Below, in pieces: positions 1 to 6,517 of a stretch of 7,023 nucleotides of DNA; the stretch's first letter is position 1; each line of letters starts with the position of its first letter. The stretch is from assembly GCA_946621045.1 (NCBI GenBank), contig CAMOOA010000064.1, positions 1-7,023 of the forward strand, read 5' to 3'. The notes beneath the pieces were generated by a model. The model saw only the letters and a list, made by a program, of their open reading frames with translations. It ran no database searches and was not told the origin of the DNA. This DNA comes from an uncultured Erysipelotrichaceae bacterium. Lineage in GTDB: Bacteria > Bacillota_I > Bacilli_A > Erysipelotrichales > Erysipelotrichaceae. Position numbers and translations under genes: made by a program.

Positions 1-41
1 CGCTTATCCGACACGCAAAAAATATTCCACTCTATATCAAG

Positions 42-85
42 GATAAAAACAGCCGGCGCATGAAGAACTGCGTTTCCGGCTGTTT
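42..85 (-). terminator. intrinsic terminator closing the operon
   Basis: Arms AAACAGCCGG and CCGGCTGTTT (plus-strand 47-56 and 76-85) form a 10-bp stem. It can be lengthened inside by CGCA with TGCG (57-60 and 69-72) across a 3-nt bulge. Read on the minus strand, the stem runs into GTTTTTATCC, giving a T-tract. It lies 7 nt beyond the deacetylase stop codon (95-93), so it ends the operon transcript. Confidence 0.88.
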
Positions 86-92
86 GCGTATA

Positions 93-851
93 TCAGTGAA
101 TATCGTTGTAGGTGACCAGCTGAATTCCCTGTTCCTCCAGCCACTGTACTGTCTTCGGACTGCAGAGCATATCCACTTCCATCGCACGCGGAATCGTAAG
201 GCTTGATGTCTGAAGCAGATACCAGTCGAGATACCCTGGATGGCACACAAACATCGGAAACTCATCTTCCGCATACTCCTTCAGCGCGCAGCGCTTCAGG
301 GATTCAAACGGTTCATAGCCCGGACCCATGCTTTCCATGGATACGATCATTTTCGTATTCCGGAACGGAACCGGCTCTGTGACAGAAAACTGCAGTAACG
401 GCAGATTGTGCCGTTCCGCGACAATTTCCAGACCCTTCGCAAGATTGGCGCTGCTTACCGCATGTGCCTCAAAGTACTCCGGTTCCCGGCCGGTCAGCTC
501 TCTGAACCGTTCATACTGCGCCTCGATTTCAAGCACGACCTCATCCAGTACAACAAAGTCATGGTCTGCATTCCGATAGGTTCTGCTTGAGACGAACATG
601 CCGTTTTCATCGGTGATGCTGGGAATATCCTTCGGATCACAGAGCGGCTTTCCCACGCACACATTGGTATGCTGGCCAAGACAGAGATCATCCCGTTTCA
701 GAAGGTCCAGTCCCTGTTTTGCGAGCGGCATATTCGGCATTACGCCGATGTTGCGGATGAGTCCTTCATTGACCGATTTTGCGATGCCGAGATTGACGCC
801 TTCACTGTAGCCGAGGTCATCGGCGCGGATCAGAATTCGTTTTGCGCTCAT
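93..851 (-). CDS. YdjC/ChbG-family carbohydrate deacetylase
   Basis: A 252-residue protein, near the usual family length of about 250. Family members are metal-dependent deacetylases acting on N-acetylated sugars such as chitooligosaccharides; the substrate here cannot be read from sequence. The N-terminal strand ILIRADDLGYSEGVN (residues 6-20) carries the family Asp pair (D11, D12). LGQHTNV supplies H61, the second expected metal ligand. EYFEAHAVSS supplies H130, but the common family pattern near D-S-H-x-H appears as E-A-H-A-V, so a second His is missing. The C-terminal CHPGYLDW and the ending GIQLVTYNDI fit the family's HPGY and final strand. No signal peptide is seen, so it is probably cytosolic. 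I chose the ATG at 851 because GGAGG (860-856) precedes it by 4 nt; the in-frame ATG at 866 has no ribosome site and would itself contain that GGAGG. It lies 21 nt after the ATPase stop, so it is the last gene of the operon. Confidence 0.88.
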   Translation of the reverse strand: MSAKRILIRADDLGYSEGVNLGIAKSVNEGLIRNIGVMPNMPLAKQGLDLLKRDDLCLGQHTNVCVGKPLCDPKDIPSITDENGMFVSSRTYRNADHDFVVLDEVVLEIEAQYERFRELTGREPEYFEAHAVSSANLAKGLEIVAERHNLPLLQFSVTEPVPFRNTKMIVSMESMGPGYEPFESLKRCALKEYAEDEFPMFVCHPGYLDWYLLQTSSLTIPRAMEVDMLCSPKTVQWLEEQGIQLVTYNDIH

Positions 852-872
852 AGGTCCTCCATGCATTGATGC

Positions 873-1160
873 TTATGCGGCTGTAAGATCCGTGCGGTAC
901 ACGATGCGTGAGACAACGTCAAAGTCATCGCTTCCGGCTTCCTGAATCATCAGTTCATACCGTCTGCCCGCCTCTGCCTCTTCACTCAGGCAGAAGGATA
1001 TTTCCTCCGGATAGAGCCTGTCATTGCGCAGTTCCAGCAGTCTCCGCTCGCTGATCACAGCGCCGTCTTCGTCAATGAAGAAGACTTCATACAGCTTGTC
1101 CGGGTGGATTCCGCCGCTGCGGACCGCAAACCGGATCCGGAAATTGCGGCTCGTGATTGG
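873..1160 (-). other. C-terminal accessory domain of the ATPase, probably beta-rich
   Basis: This encodes about residues 1400-1494, after the ATPase head is complete. Alternating hydrophobic and polar stretches (NFRIRFAVRSGG, KLYEVFFIDEDGAVISERR, EISFCLSEEAEAGRRYELMI, VSRIVYRTDL) suggest a small beta-sandwich, perhaps Ig-like. A helical stretch (EKAEFRALAKRQKELLDERM) and a Pro/Met-rich linker (MPVAPVNPNMPITS) join it to the head. I do not recognise a named family. Confidence 0.5.
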
Positions 1161-4100
1161 CATATTGGGATTCACCGGCGCGACCGGCATCGAAAGACCG
1201 CTTTCCGCAACGTTGTAGCGTTCCTTCACGGACATTTCGGGTGCTGTCTCCTTCGGCGCCATGGCTTTCATGCGTTCATCAAGCAGTTCCTTCTGGCGCT
1301 TTGCGAGGGCGCGGAATTCCGCCTTTTCGTGCTCCGTTCCCATAGCCCTGACCGCACGCACCGGATGGCAGACGAAGTAGATGATCTGCCTTGTCGCAGA
1401 CATCGCACCGAGCAGTTCCAGCGCCCTGGCCAGATGTTCCTCATCAAGATTGACGAACGGGTCATCCAGGATCAGGAACGGCTGCTCGTTTTCAAACAGC
1501 GTGTCAATCAGCGCCAGCCGCATGCAGAAATCCATGAGATCGCAATAGCCGGCACTGTAGCCTTCCGCCACATGAACCCTGTCATTTTCCTCAATTGAGA
1601 CATTGAAGTCGATATCGAGAATGCCTCTGACCGCCTCATTGCCGAGCCAGATATGCATGTATTCATTGAACAGCTTCTCCACCTTGCCGAGATACCGGTT
1701 CGCAAGATTGTCCTTTGCCTGTCCGATCAGCTGGATCGACCGTTTCAGGATCCGCTGCTCATTGCATGCAGCATTCCGCTGTTCGTAGAGCTGATTGAGT
1801 TCCCGAACGGTATCCGGATACGCCTCGACCGAACGGTCTGCCTGGCGGATCTGTTCCTTCTTTTGCGAACGTTCCGCAAGGAGGGATTCTTTCCGTGTTT
1901 CCATTGCGGCAATCGAATGACGCAGCTGGTTTTCCAGTGCTCCTCCGTCATCCGGCATTTCCTTCTGCTCTTCGAGGATCGCATCGCGCTGGCGGACCAG
2001 CGGAGCCATCTCATTCTGCAGTCTGCGGTATTCCTCCGCCTTCCGGCAGATTCCGGCAAAGACATCTTCACCTTCCGGCACAAAGCGTCCGTACCGCCGT
2101 TCAAACGCACTTGCGGCCGCAAGCCGTAAGTTGCGCTCTGTCTGCGCGTCCGCAATGCGCTGATCAAGACTGCTGATCTTCTCGCGGAGATGATCCGCTT
2201 CCGAGATATCATTCCGGACAAGTGAAATCCGGTTCGGAAGTTCTTCCTCCGCATAGTTACCCTTCAGTTCGCGGATCTGTTCGGAGAGAATCTCTTCAAA
2301 CGACGCAATCTGGGCAAGCCGTCTTGTTTCACGCTCCGACTGTTCCCGCTGAAGACGTGAATACTGTTCGTATTCATTTTCAACAGCTTCCGCACTGCGG
2401 AGAGCTTCCGTCACATTGTCCCGGTTGACGTCAATATTGATCGGCGCAAGCACTTTCCGGATCCGCGTCACGATCTCCGTAAACTTTTCATCCAGTTCTT
2501 TTCTGGTTTTCTTCAGGCCGGCAAGTTTCTCGGAATCCGCCATGGAAAGGCTGTTACGCGTAACACCGGCCTCCATCAGATAGCGGATTTCATTCTGCCG
2601 GGCAGCCTGCAGCTGTCCTTCCGTCACCTGATATGCCTGGGCACGGCGCCGCAGATGTTCAACTGCATCTTCATAGGAACGTCCGGCAAGACCGTCAAAT
2701 ACTGCATCGATCTTACTGCGCTCTGCGTCCAGCGCCGCAAACTGGTCATTGAGCGAAGCCAGTTTCTGACGCACTTCACTCGGTTCGGTCGGTGTTTTGC
2801 CGAGCAGCTGATCTTCCGTACAGTCGGATTCCTCAAGGAACCGCTCTTCTGCCTGACGGGCAGAGGCGAGTTTTTCTTCTTCCAGTCTGTAGGCTGTTTT
2901 CCGCTCCTGAAGCCGTTCGGCCGCCTGATCAACATTCATGCCTTCGGTATCGGGATAGATGTTTTTCAGATTGAGGAGAATCTGCCGGATATATGCGGTT
3001 TCATCATCAATGAACTTCCGCGTATCGGCGATTTCCTTGGACTTCGCGCGCAGGCTGCGCAGCCGGTCGGAGTTGATTCCGATGCGGGAAATCACTTCCT
3101 CGGTGATCAGTTTTTCGTTTCTGCCGTACTTCTTTACCCAGCCGATGATTTCCTTCTGGCTGTTCTTCATCTGGGCGCTGTTGTTTTCAAGTTCCTCCGA
3201 AAGCTTCCTGATTCCGGTTTCCACATCATCGATCTGTTTTCTGAGATCTGACTTCTTCTGTTCCTGTTCCGATTCCTTCTGCGTCTTTTCCCCGATATAC
3301 GCTTCATACGCCTGATAGAGCCGGCGGTATTTCTGTTTCTGCACGAAACCGATGATCAGAAGAATGAGACCGAGGACCGCAGCGGCTGCGACAGCCGGCT
3401 GTACCATAACCGCCCCGACAGCTCCGCCGATCAGCAGAATCAGTCCGATGATGATCAGCAGCGTGCTGATTCCCTTTGCGGGCTCTTCTGCCGCTTCATG
3501 CTCGAATACAAGTCTGGTTTCTTCGAGCTCCTTCAGTTTTCCGTTAAGCTCTTCCGCTTTTGTTTTTTCTGCCGCGATGGATGCCGCAACGCCCTGCTTT
3601 TCCTGCTGTTCCTTCAGAAGCGTCCGGTACATTTCCTTCATCCGGTCGGCTTCTCCCGCCTCCGGCAGTTCACCGGTATTTGCGTTCAGAATGCCCTTTT
3701 CCTCTTCCGTGATCCGGTTGCGGTCGATGGCCTCCTGCTTGATCCGGATCGCCTGTTCCAGCTTCTGAAGTTCATTCAGTTTTTCAATATGGGGACGGAT
3801 TGCGTCCGGAGCTGCAACGCTGTCTTCCTCAAGAATCTTCTGCCGCTGTTCCGTCTCCTCCCGGAGTCCGGCAAACTTTTTCTTCAGTGCTTGCCAGTCT
3901 GCCGACTCTTTCTCCAGTACGGTCTCAAGCGAGTTCTTTTCCCGTTCAAGATCCTGGCGGCGGACCAGCAGTTCATTCAGATGGCGGATCGGTTCTTCGA
4001 TGGCCGAAGGGCTGTATACCTTCATTCCTTCAAGTTCTTCCCTGCGGTCCCGGATTTCATCCGTCAGGGCTGTATAGCGCTTCTTTACGGCATTCCAGGC

Positions 4101-5357
4101 TTCCGCTTCATGCGCTTCAGCCTGCGCATTGAAATCCCTCAGCTTAATCAGTTCCTGGAGGGAATTCTGCGATTTTATGACATCCTTCAAGGCATCGATA
4201 TACCCGCTGTCCTTCGCCGCTGCCTTTTCCACGGCGGTATAACCTTCCGGAACCGCTTCCGATTTCATGCGTTCCGCGTCTTCCGCAGAAGCGGTGCGGA
4301 TTGCCTGCAGTTCACTGTAAATCCGCTGGATTTCATCGATTCGGGACATCTCCGGGACAGATCCTTCATACCGTCCGGCAATCTTCTGGTATTCCACATC
4401 ATTGACTGCCCGGTCGCCGGACAGTTCCGTGATCAGGGATTCCATGGACGTAATCGTCTGAAGACTCATCCGGTTTTCTTCAATTTCGATATCTTCCGGC
4501 ACCGTGCCGCCGAAATCCGCGCGCAGCGCATCCTGCTGGTCCTGCAGGGCGCTGATTTCACCGCTGACATCCGCAAGATGCGCCTTTGACGCCTCGAGAC
4601 GCTGGCGGTCTGCGACTGCCTGGTCATACGCAAGTTTCTGTTCTTCCAGTTCTGCGCCGATCCGGTCGAGTTCCTCTCCGATATCCGAGACACGGATCCG
4701 CGCATCTTCCTGTTCACGGATCTCACGCTCCAGATAATCCTTCCGGGCCTGTTTTTCCGTGAGGCTGCGGTTGATATTGTCGAGCTGTCCGCGGCCGTCG
4801 TTTCGCTCGTAGACCCGCACCAGCTGGGTGAGATCTCCGATCGCATTGTCATACGCAGCGGTATTGCCGGCCTGATTGATCAGTTCATTGAGACGCACCT
4901 GAATGCCGGCGTTGCTTCCCTCTGCGGGGGACGCATTCTGATTGATGAACACACTGCGCTGAAAAGCGCCGGCGTCCAGCCGGAACAGTTCTTCACCGAG
5001 CGTATCCGCACTGATGCGCACCGGGGTATCGGTATCCAGATTTGTGATTTTGACACTGTCAAACCGCTTGCTTTCACCGAATGTCCGCTTTACGCGGTAG
5101 CGTACGCCGTCCGCCTCAAAATCAAGCGTTCCGCCGTAGACGCCGCCCTGCCAGGGGGTGTACCGCTTCCGCTCATTTTCCTTGATGTCTCTGCTCAGAC
5201 CGGATTCAAATCCGTAAAGCATTGCCTTGAGGAAAACCGCCATGGTCGTCTTTCCCCAGCCGTTGTCTTCCAGAATGATATTCAGACCGTCTTCAAAATC
5301 ATAGTCATAGTCATGAAGTCCGCCGAAATTATCTACATGCATGTGAAGAAGTTTCAT
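873..5357 (-). CDS. SbcC/Rad50/YhaN-like coiled-coil ATPase with central membrane hairpin
   Basis: A 1494-residue SMC-like ATPase, longer than the roughly 960-1,050 residues I recall for YhaN and SbcC. The N-terminal head has a Walker A at residues 30-38 (EDNGWGKTT, K36) and a Q-loop at Q140 (VFINQN). Two long, charged, Glu/Lys/Arg/Gln-rich coiled-coil arms follow, about 190-620 and 680-1230. Between them is a hydrophobic hairpin at about 633-672, two helices separated by a short turn with QPA, followed by QKQKYRR. No CxxC zinc hook is seen there. The C-terminal head has the signature YSAGYCDLMDFCMRLALI (from about 1267), Walker B FLILDDPF (D1298, D1299 in place of the more usual D-E), D-loop NLDEE, and an H-loop-like His, H1331 (YFVCHP). 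After a helical and Pro-rich linker comes an extra domain of about 95 residues (1400-1494) that looks beta-rich. The start ATG overlaps the upstream stop as ATGA and has GAGGGGG 7 nt before it. Head family and membrane hairpin are clear; the cellular function is not. Confidence 0.92.
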   Translation of the reverse strand: MKLLHMHVDNFGGLHDYDYDFEDGLNIILEDNGWGKTTMAVFLKAMLYGFESGLSRDIKENERKRYTPWQGGVYGGTLDFEADGVRYRVKRTFGESKRFDSVKITNLDTDTPVRISADTLGEELFRLDAGAFQRSVFINQNASPAEGSNAGIQVRLNELINQAGNTAAYDNAIGDLTQLVRVYERNDGRGQLDNINRSLTEKQARKDYLEREIREQEDARIRVSDIGEELDRIGAELEEQKLAYDQAVADRQRLEASKAHLADVSGEISALQDQQDALRADFGGTVPEDIEIEENRMSLQTITSMESLITELSGDRAVNDVEYQKIAGRYEGSVPEMSRIDEIQRIYSELQAIRTASAEDAERMKSEAVPEGYTAVEKAAAKDSGYIDALKDVIKSQNSLQELIKLRDFNAQAEAHEAEAWNAVKKRYTALTDEIRDRREELEGMKVYSPSAIEEPIRHLNELLVRRQDLEREKNSLETVLEKESADWQALKKKFAGLREETEQRQKILEEDSVAAPDAIRPHIEKLNELQKLEQAIRIKQEAIDRNRITEEEKGILNANTGELPEAGEADRMKEMYRTLLKEQQEKQGVAASIAAEKTKAEELNGKLKELEETRLVFEHEAAEEPAKGISTLLIIIGLILLIGGAVGAVMVQPAVAAAAVLGLILLIIGFVQKQKYRRLYQAYEAYIGEKTQKESEQEQKKSDLRKQIDDVETGIRKLSEELENNSAQMKNSQKEIIGWVKKYGRNEKLITEEVISRIGINSDRLRSLRAKSKEIADTRKFIDDETAYIRQILLNLKNIYPDTEGMNVDQAAERLQERKTAYRLEEEKLASARQAEERFLEESDCTEDQLLGKTPTEPSEVRQKLASLNDQFAALDAERSKIDAVFDGLAGRSYEDAVEHLRRRAQAYQVTEGQLQAARQNEIRYLMEAGVTRNSLSMADSEKLAGLKKTRKELDEKFTEIVTRIRKVLAPINIDVNRDNVTEALRSAEAVENEYEQYSRLQREQSERETRRLAQIASFEEILSEQIRELKGNYAEEELPNRISLVRNDISEADHLREKISSLDQRIADAQTERNLRLAAASAFERRYGRFVPEGEDVFAGICRKAEEYRRLQNEMAPLVRQRDAILEEQKEMPDDGGALENQLRHSIAAMETRKESLLAERSQKKEQIRQADRSVEAYPDTVRELNQLYEQRNAACNEQRILKRSIQLIGQAKDNLANRYLGKVEKLFNEYMHIWLGNEAVRGILDIDFNVSIEENDRVHVAEGYSAGYCDLMDFCMRLALIDTLFENEQPFLILDDPFVNLDEEHLARALELLGAMSATRQIIYFVCHPVRAVRAMGTEHEKAEFRALAKRQKELLDERMKAMAPKETAPEMSVKERYNVAESGLSMPVAPVNPNMPITSRNFRIRFAVRSGGIHPDKLYEVFFIDEDGAVISERRLLELRNDRLYPEEISFCLSEEAEAGRRYELMIQEAGSDDFDVVSRIVYRTDLTAA
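2415..2930 (-). repeat. diverged 86-residue tandem repeats in the second coiled-coil arm
   Basis: ATPase residues 810-895 and 896-981 form two head-to-tail copies. Aligned without gaps, residues 810-852 and 896-938 share 17 of 43 identities by hand count. The clearest shared segments are AYRLEEEKLASARQAEERFL against AYQVTEGQLQAARQNEIRYL. The second halves of both units also align by pattern (LNDQFAALDAERSKI against LDEKFTEIVTRIRKV). A weaker third copy may start at residue 982 (VTEALRSAEAVENEYEQY), which is again 86 residues on. The copies are old protein-level duplications rather than recent DNA repeats. Confidence 0.65.
3342..3461 (-). other. two-helix membrane hairpin inside the ATPase
   Basis: This encodes residues 633-672 of the ATPase: one run of Leu/Ile/Gly/Ala/Val about 20 residues long, a turn with Gln-Pro, and a second hydrophobic run of about 19 residues. 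Acidic sequence (EHEAAEEPAKG) lies before it and basic sequence (QKQKYRRLY) after it. An even number of crossings lets both ATPase halves stay in the cytoplasm and meet as one head. It sits where Rad50/SbcC carry the hook or hinge, so the coiled coil would be anchored to the membrane at its far end. YhaN-type proteins are, as I recall, also predicted to have central membrane helices. Confidence 0.85.
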
Positions 5358-6310
5358 TTTCCGGCCCCCTCTTTTCCGTTCAGTGCATTCCAGCCGCAGC
5401 TGATCAGCCGGCTCCGCTCCGTTTCGCTGAGTGATTCATCCCGGAGGGCAAGCCTTACAAACTCACTCTGCAGGGAGATATCATTTTCCAGTGCGCTCCG
5501 GTCGACTTCCATCGATGTATTGTCATATACCTCCGCATAAAATACGGTTTTCAGAAGGTGATTCTTCAGCGCTTCGGAATCGATCAGTGTTCCGAATGCC
5601 GTCGTTCCTCTGACCGTAAGACGCAGGAAGGTATTCTTATCCGCATCCGCAAGCACGCTGTCTGCTTTTTCTGCAAGGTCTTCCGCCGTATCTTCCGGAT
5701 CATTTACGATGACCGCATCTTTATATGTGAAGCGTGCGCCTCCGGCAGGCTCTGCCGTATAGCCTCCGTTTCCGGTCGTGATGACCGTATACCCGTATGT
5801 GCCGTCCGCAGCTTCTTCAAAGCCGGCCGGTTCAAATCCCGGCAGACGTTTCGCGCCGTCAAAGAATGCGCCAGCCACATCCCGGATCAGAAAGGCCTCC
5901 GGCATATCGGATGCGCGGAACAGAATTCCGTCTTCCGCAGCGGCGATCTCTGCCGCTCCGTCGGTATATACCGCCTCTTTTTCCTGCGTGATCAGATGCA
6001 GGTTTGCGGGCATGTCTCCCCGTGCCGTGAGGCGGCGGCATTCCGGCTCACTGACGTATGCGACGACCGGAAGATCCTCATGGATCCGCACTGCGTCAAA
6101 CAGCACGTCCGCAAGGGATTCCGGAACATGCGGCGTGCCGAACAGCTTTCCTGTGAAGACGCAGCACTGCACTCCTTCCCGGTCCGCTGTATCCAGCAGT
6201 TCCCGGAATTTGTCATTCCGTTTTTCCGTCCATTCATGGGAAAGCGGAATACTCAGATTTTCGGCGCAGCTTACACCGAGCCTGAGGTTATTGCACAAAA
6301 ACAATTTCAT
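5354..6310 (-). CDS. SbcD/Mre11/YhaO-like protein with lost catalytic motifs
   Basis: A 318-residue protein, shorter than the roughly 390-420 typical of SbcD/YhaO. Its N-terminus keeps the layout of the calcineurin-like phosphoesterase fold but not its metal ligands. MKLFLCNNLRLG stands where the family has a D-x-H-L-G motif (N8 and R10 instead of Asp and His). VFTGKLFG (G54, K55, G58) stands where GDLFD is expected. LPVVAYVSEPE (S87 to E90) replaces GNHD. The later GHIH site seems to correspond to VITTGNGGYTAEP, also without His. The protein is therefore probably a non-catalytic partner of the ATPase; this is an inference from motif loss. The ATG at 6310 has AGAGG (6323-6319) 8 nt upstream. 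Its stop overlaps the ATPase start by 4 nt, as ATGA, so the two are translationally coupled. A highly diverged protein of another fold is possible but less likely, given gene order and layout. Confidence 0.7.
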   Translation of the reverse strand: MKLFLCNNLRLGVSCAENLSIPLSHEWTEKRNDKFRELLDTADREGVQCCVFTGKLFGTPHVPESLADVLFDAVRIHEDLPVVAYVSEPECRRLTARGDMPANLHLITQEKEAVYTDGAAEIAAAEDGILFRASDMPEAFLIRDVAGAFFDGAKRLPGFEPAGFEEAADGTYGYTVITTGNGGYTAEPAGGARFTYKDAVIVNDPEDTAEDLAEKADSVLADADKNTFLRLTVRGTTAFGTLIDSEALKNHLLKTVFYAEVYDNTSMEVDRSALENDISLQSEFVRLALRDESLSETERSRLISCGWNALNGKEGAGK

Positions 6311-6375
6311 ACGGACTTCCTCTCAATACCAGAACTGTAAGTAAGAATATCTCTGCAGATCATTGTGTTTCAGAT

Positions 6376-6421
6376 GCCGGATCATTACCGGTATGTGCGG
6401 CCGCTCCGGCGGCTATCCGAC
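6376..6421 (-). promoter_or_regulatory. potentially folded 5' leader of the operon
   Basis: On the minus strand, GTCGGAT (6421-6415) can pair with ATCCGGC (6382-6376), seven pairs including one G-U. This encloses a 5-bp hairpin, GCCGC with GCGGC (6413-6400), that has a 4-nt CGGA loop. The outer stem would begin within a few bases of the proposed transcription start. No T-run follows, so it is not an intrinsic terminator. I do not recognise a known riboswitch class; a 5'-stabilising stem is one possibility. Confidence 0.3.
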
Positions 6422-6430
6422 TTTAATTTT

Positions 6431-6459
6431 ATTATTTTTAAGCAACTGTGGAAAACCAA
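6431..6459 (-). promoter_or_regulatory. candidate sigma-A-type promoter for the three-gene operon
   Basis: In the AT-rich patch of the intergenic region, the minus strand reads TTGGTT (6459-6454), 17 nt, then AATAAT (6436-6431). The -10 matches TATAAT at five of six positions; the -35 matches TTGACA at only three. A start near 6424 would give a leader of about 115 nt before the SbcD-like gene. The position between a strong terminator and the first gene supports a promoter here, but the exact boxes are uncertain. Confidence 0.4.
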
Positions 6460-6493
6460 ATCGCATCTTTGTGCATTTTCCTGACGGGAAACA

Positions 6494-6517
6494 GAAAAAG
6501 CGCCGCAGCGCTTTTTC
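6494..6517 (-). terminator. intrinsic terminator after purF
   Basis: A perfect 10-bp inverted repeat, GAAAAAGCGC and GCGCTTTTTC, with a 4-nt loop. It begins one base after the purF TAG. Read on the minus strand, the stem ends in a T-run followed by TGTTT, and A residues precede it. The symmetry means it could also work on the plus strand, though no plus-strand gene needs it. Confidence 0.85.

Noticed and set aside
1..41. A possible further gene or site at the left edge.
   Set aside because: Only 41 bases remain past the terminator's T-tract, and no start, motif or repeat is supported.
852..866. Upstream ATG start (MHGGP) for the deacetylase.
   Set aside because: No ribosome site precedes it, and the GGAGG lies after it, 4 nt before the ATG at 851, where family similarity also begins.
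3498..4589. A 363-codon open frame on the plus strand, rich in Phe, Leu and Arg.
   Set aside because: It lies fully antisense to the ATPase coiled-coil region, has no recognisable domain, and its composition is what Glu/Lys-rich codons give when read from the other strand.
5558..6340. A 260-codon plus-strand open frame opposite the SbcD-like gene.
   Set aside because: It has no motifs, and the opposite frame has a good ribosome site, coupling to the next gene and a recognisable fold layout.
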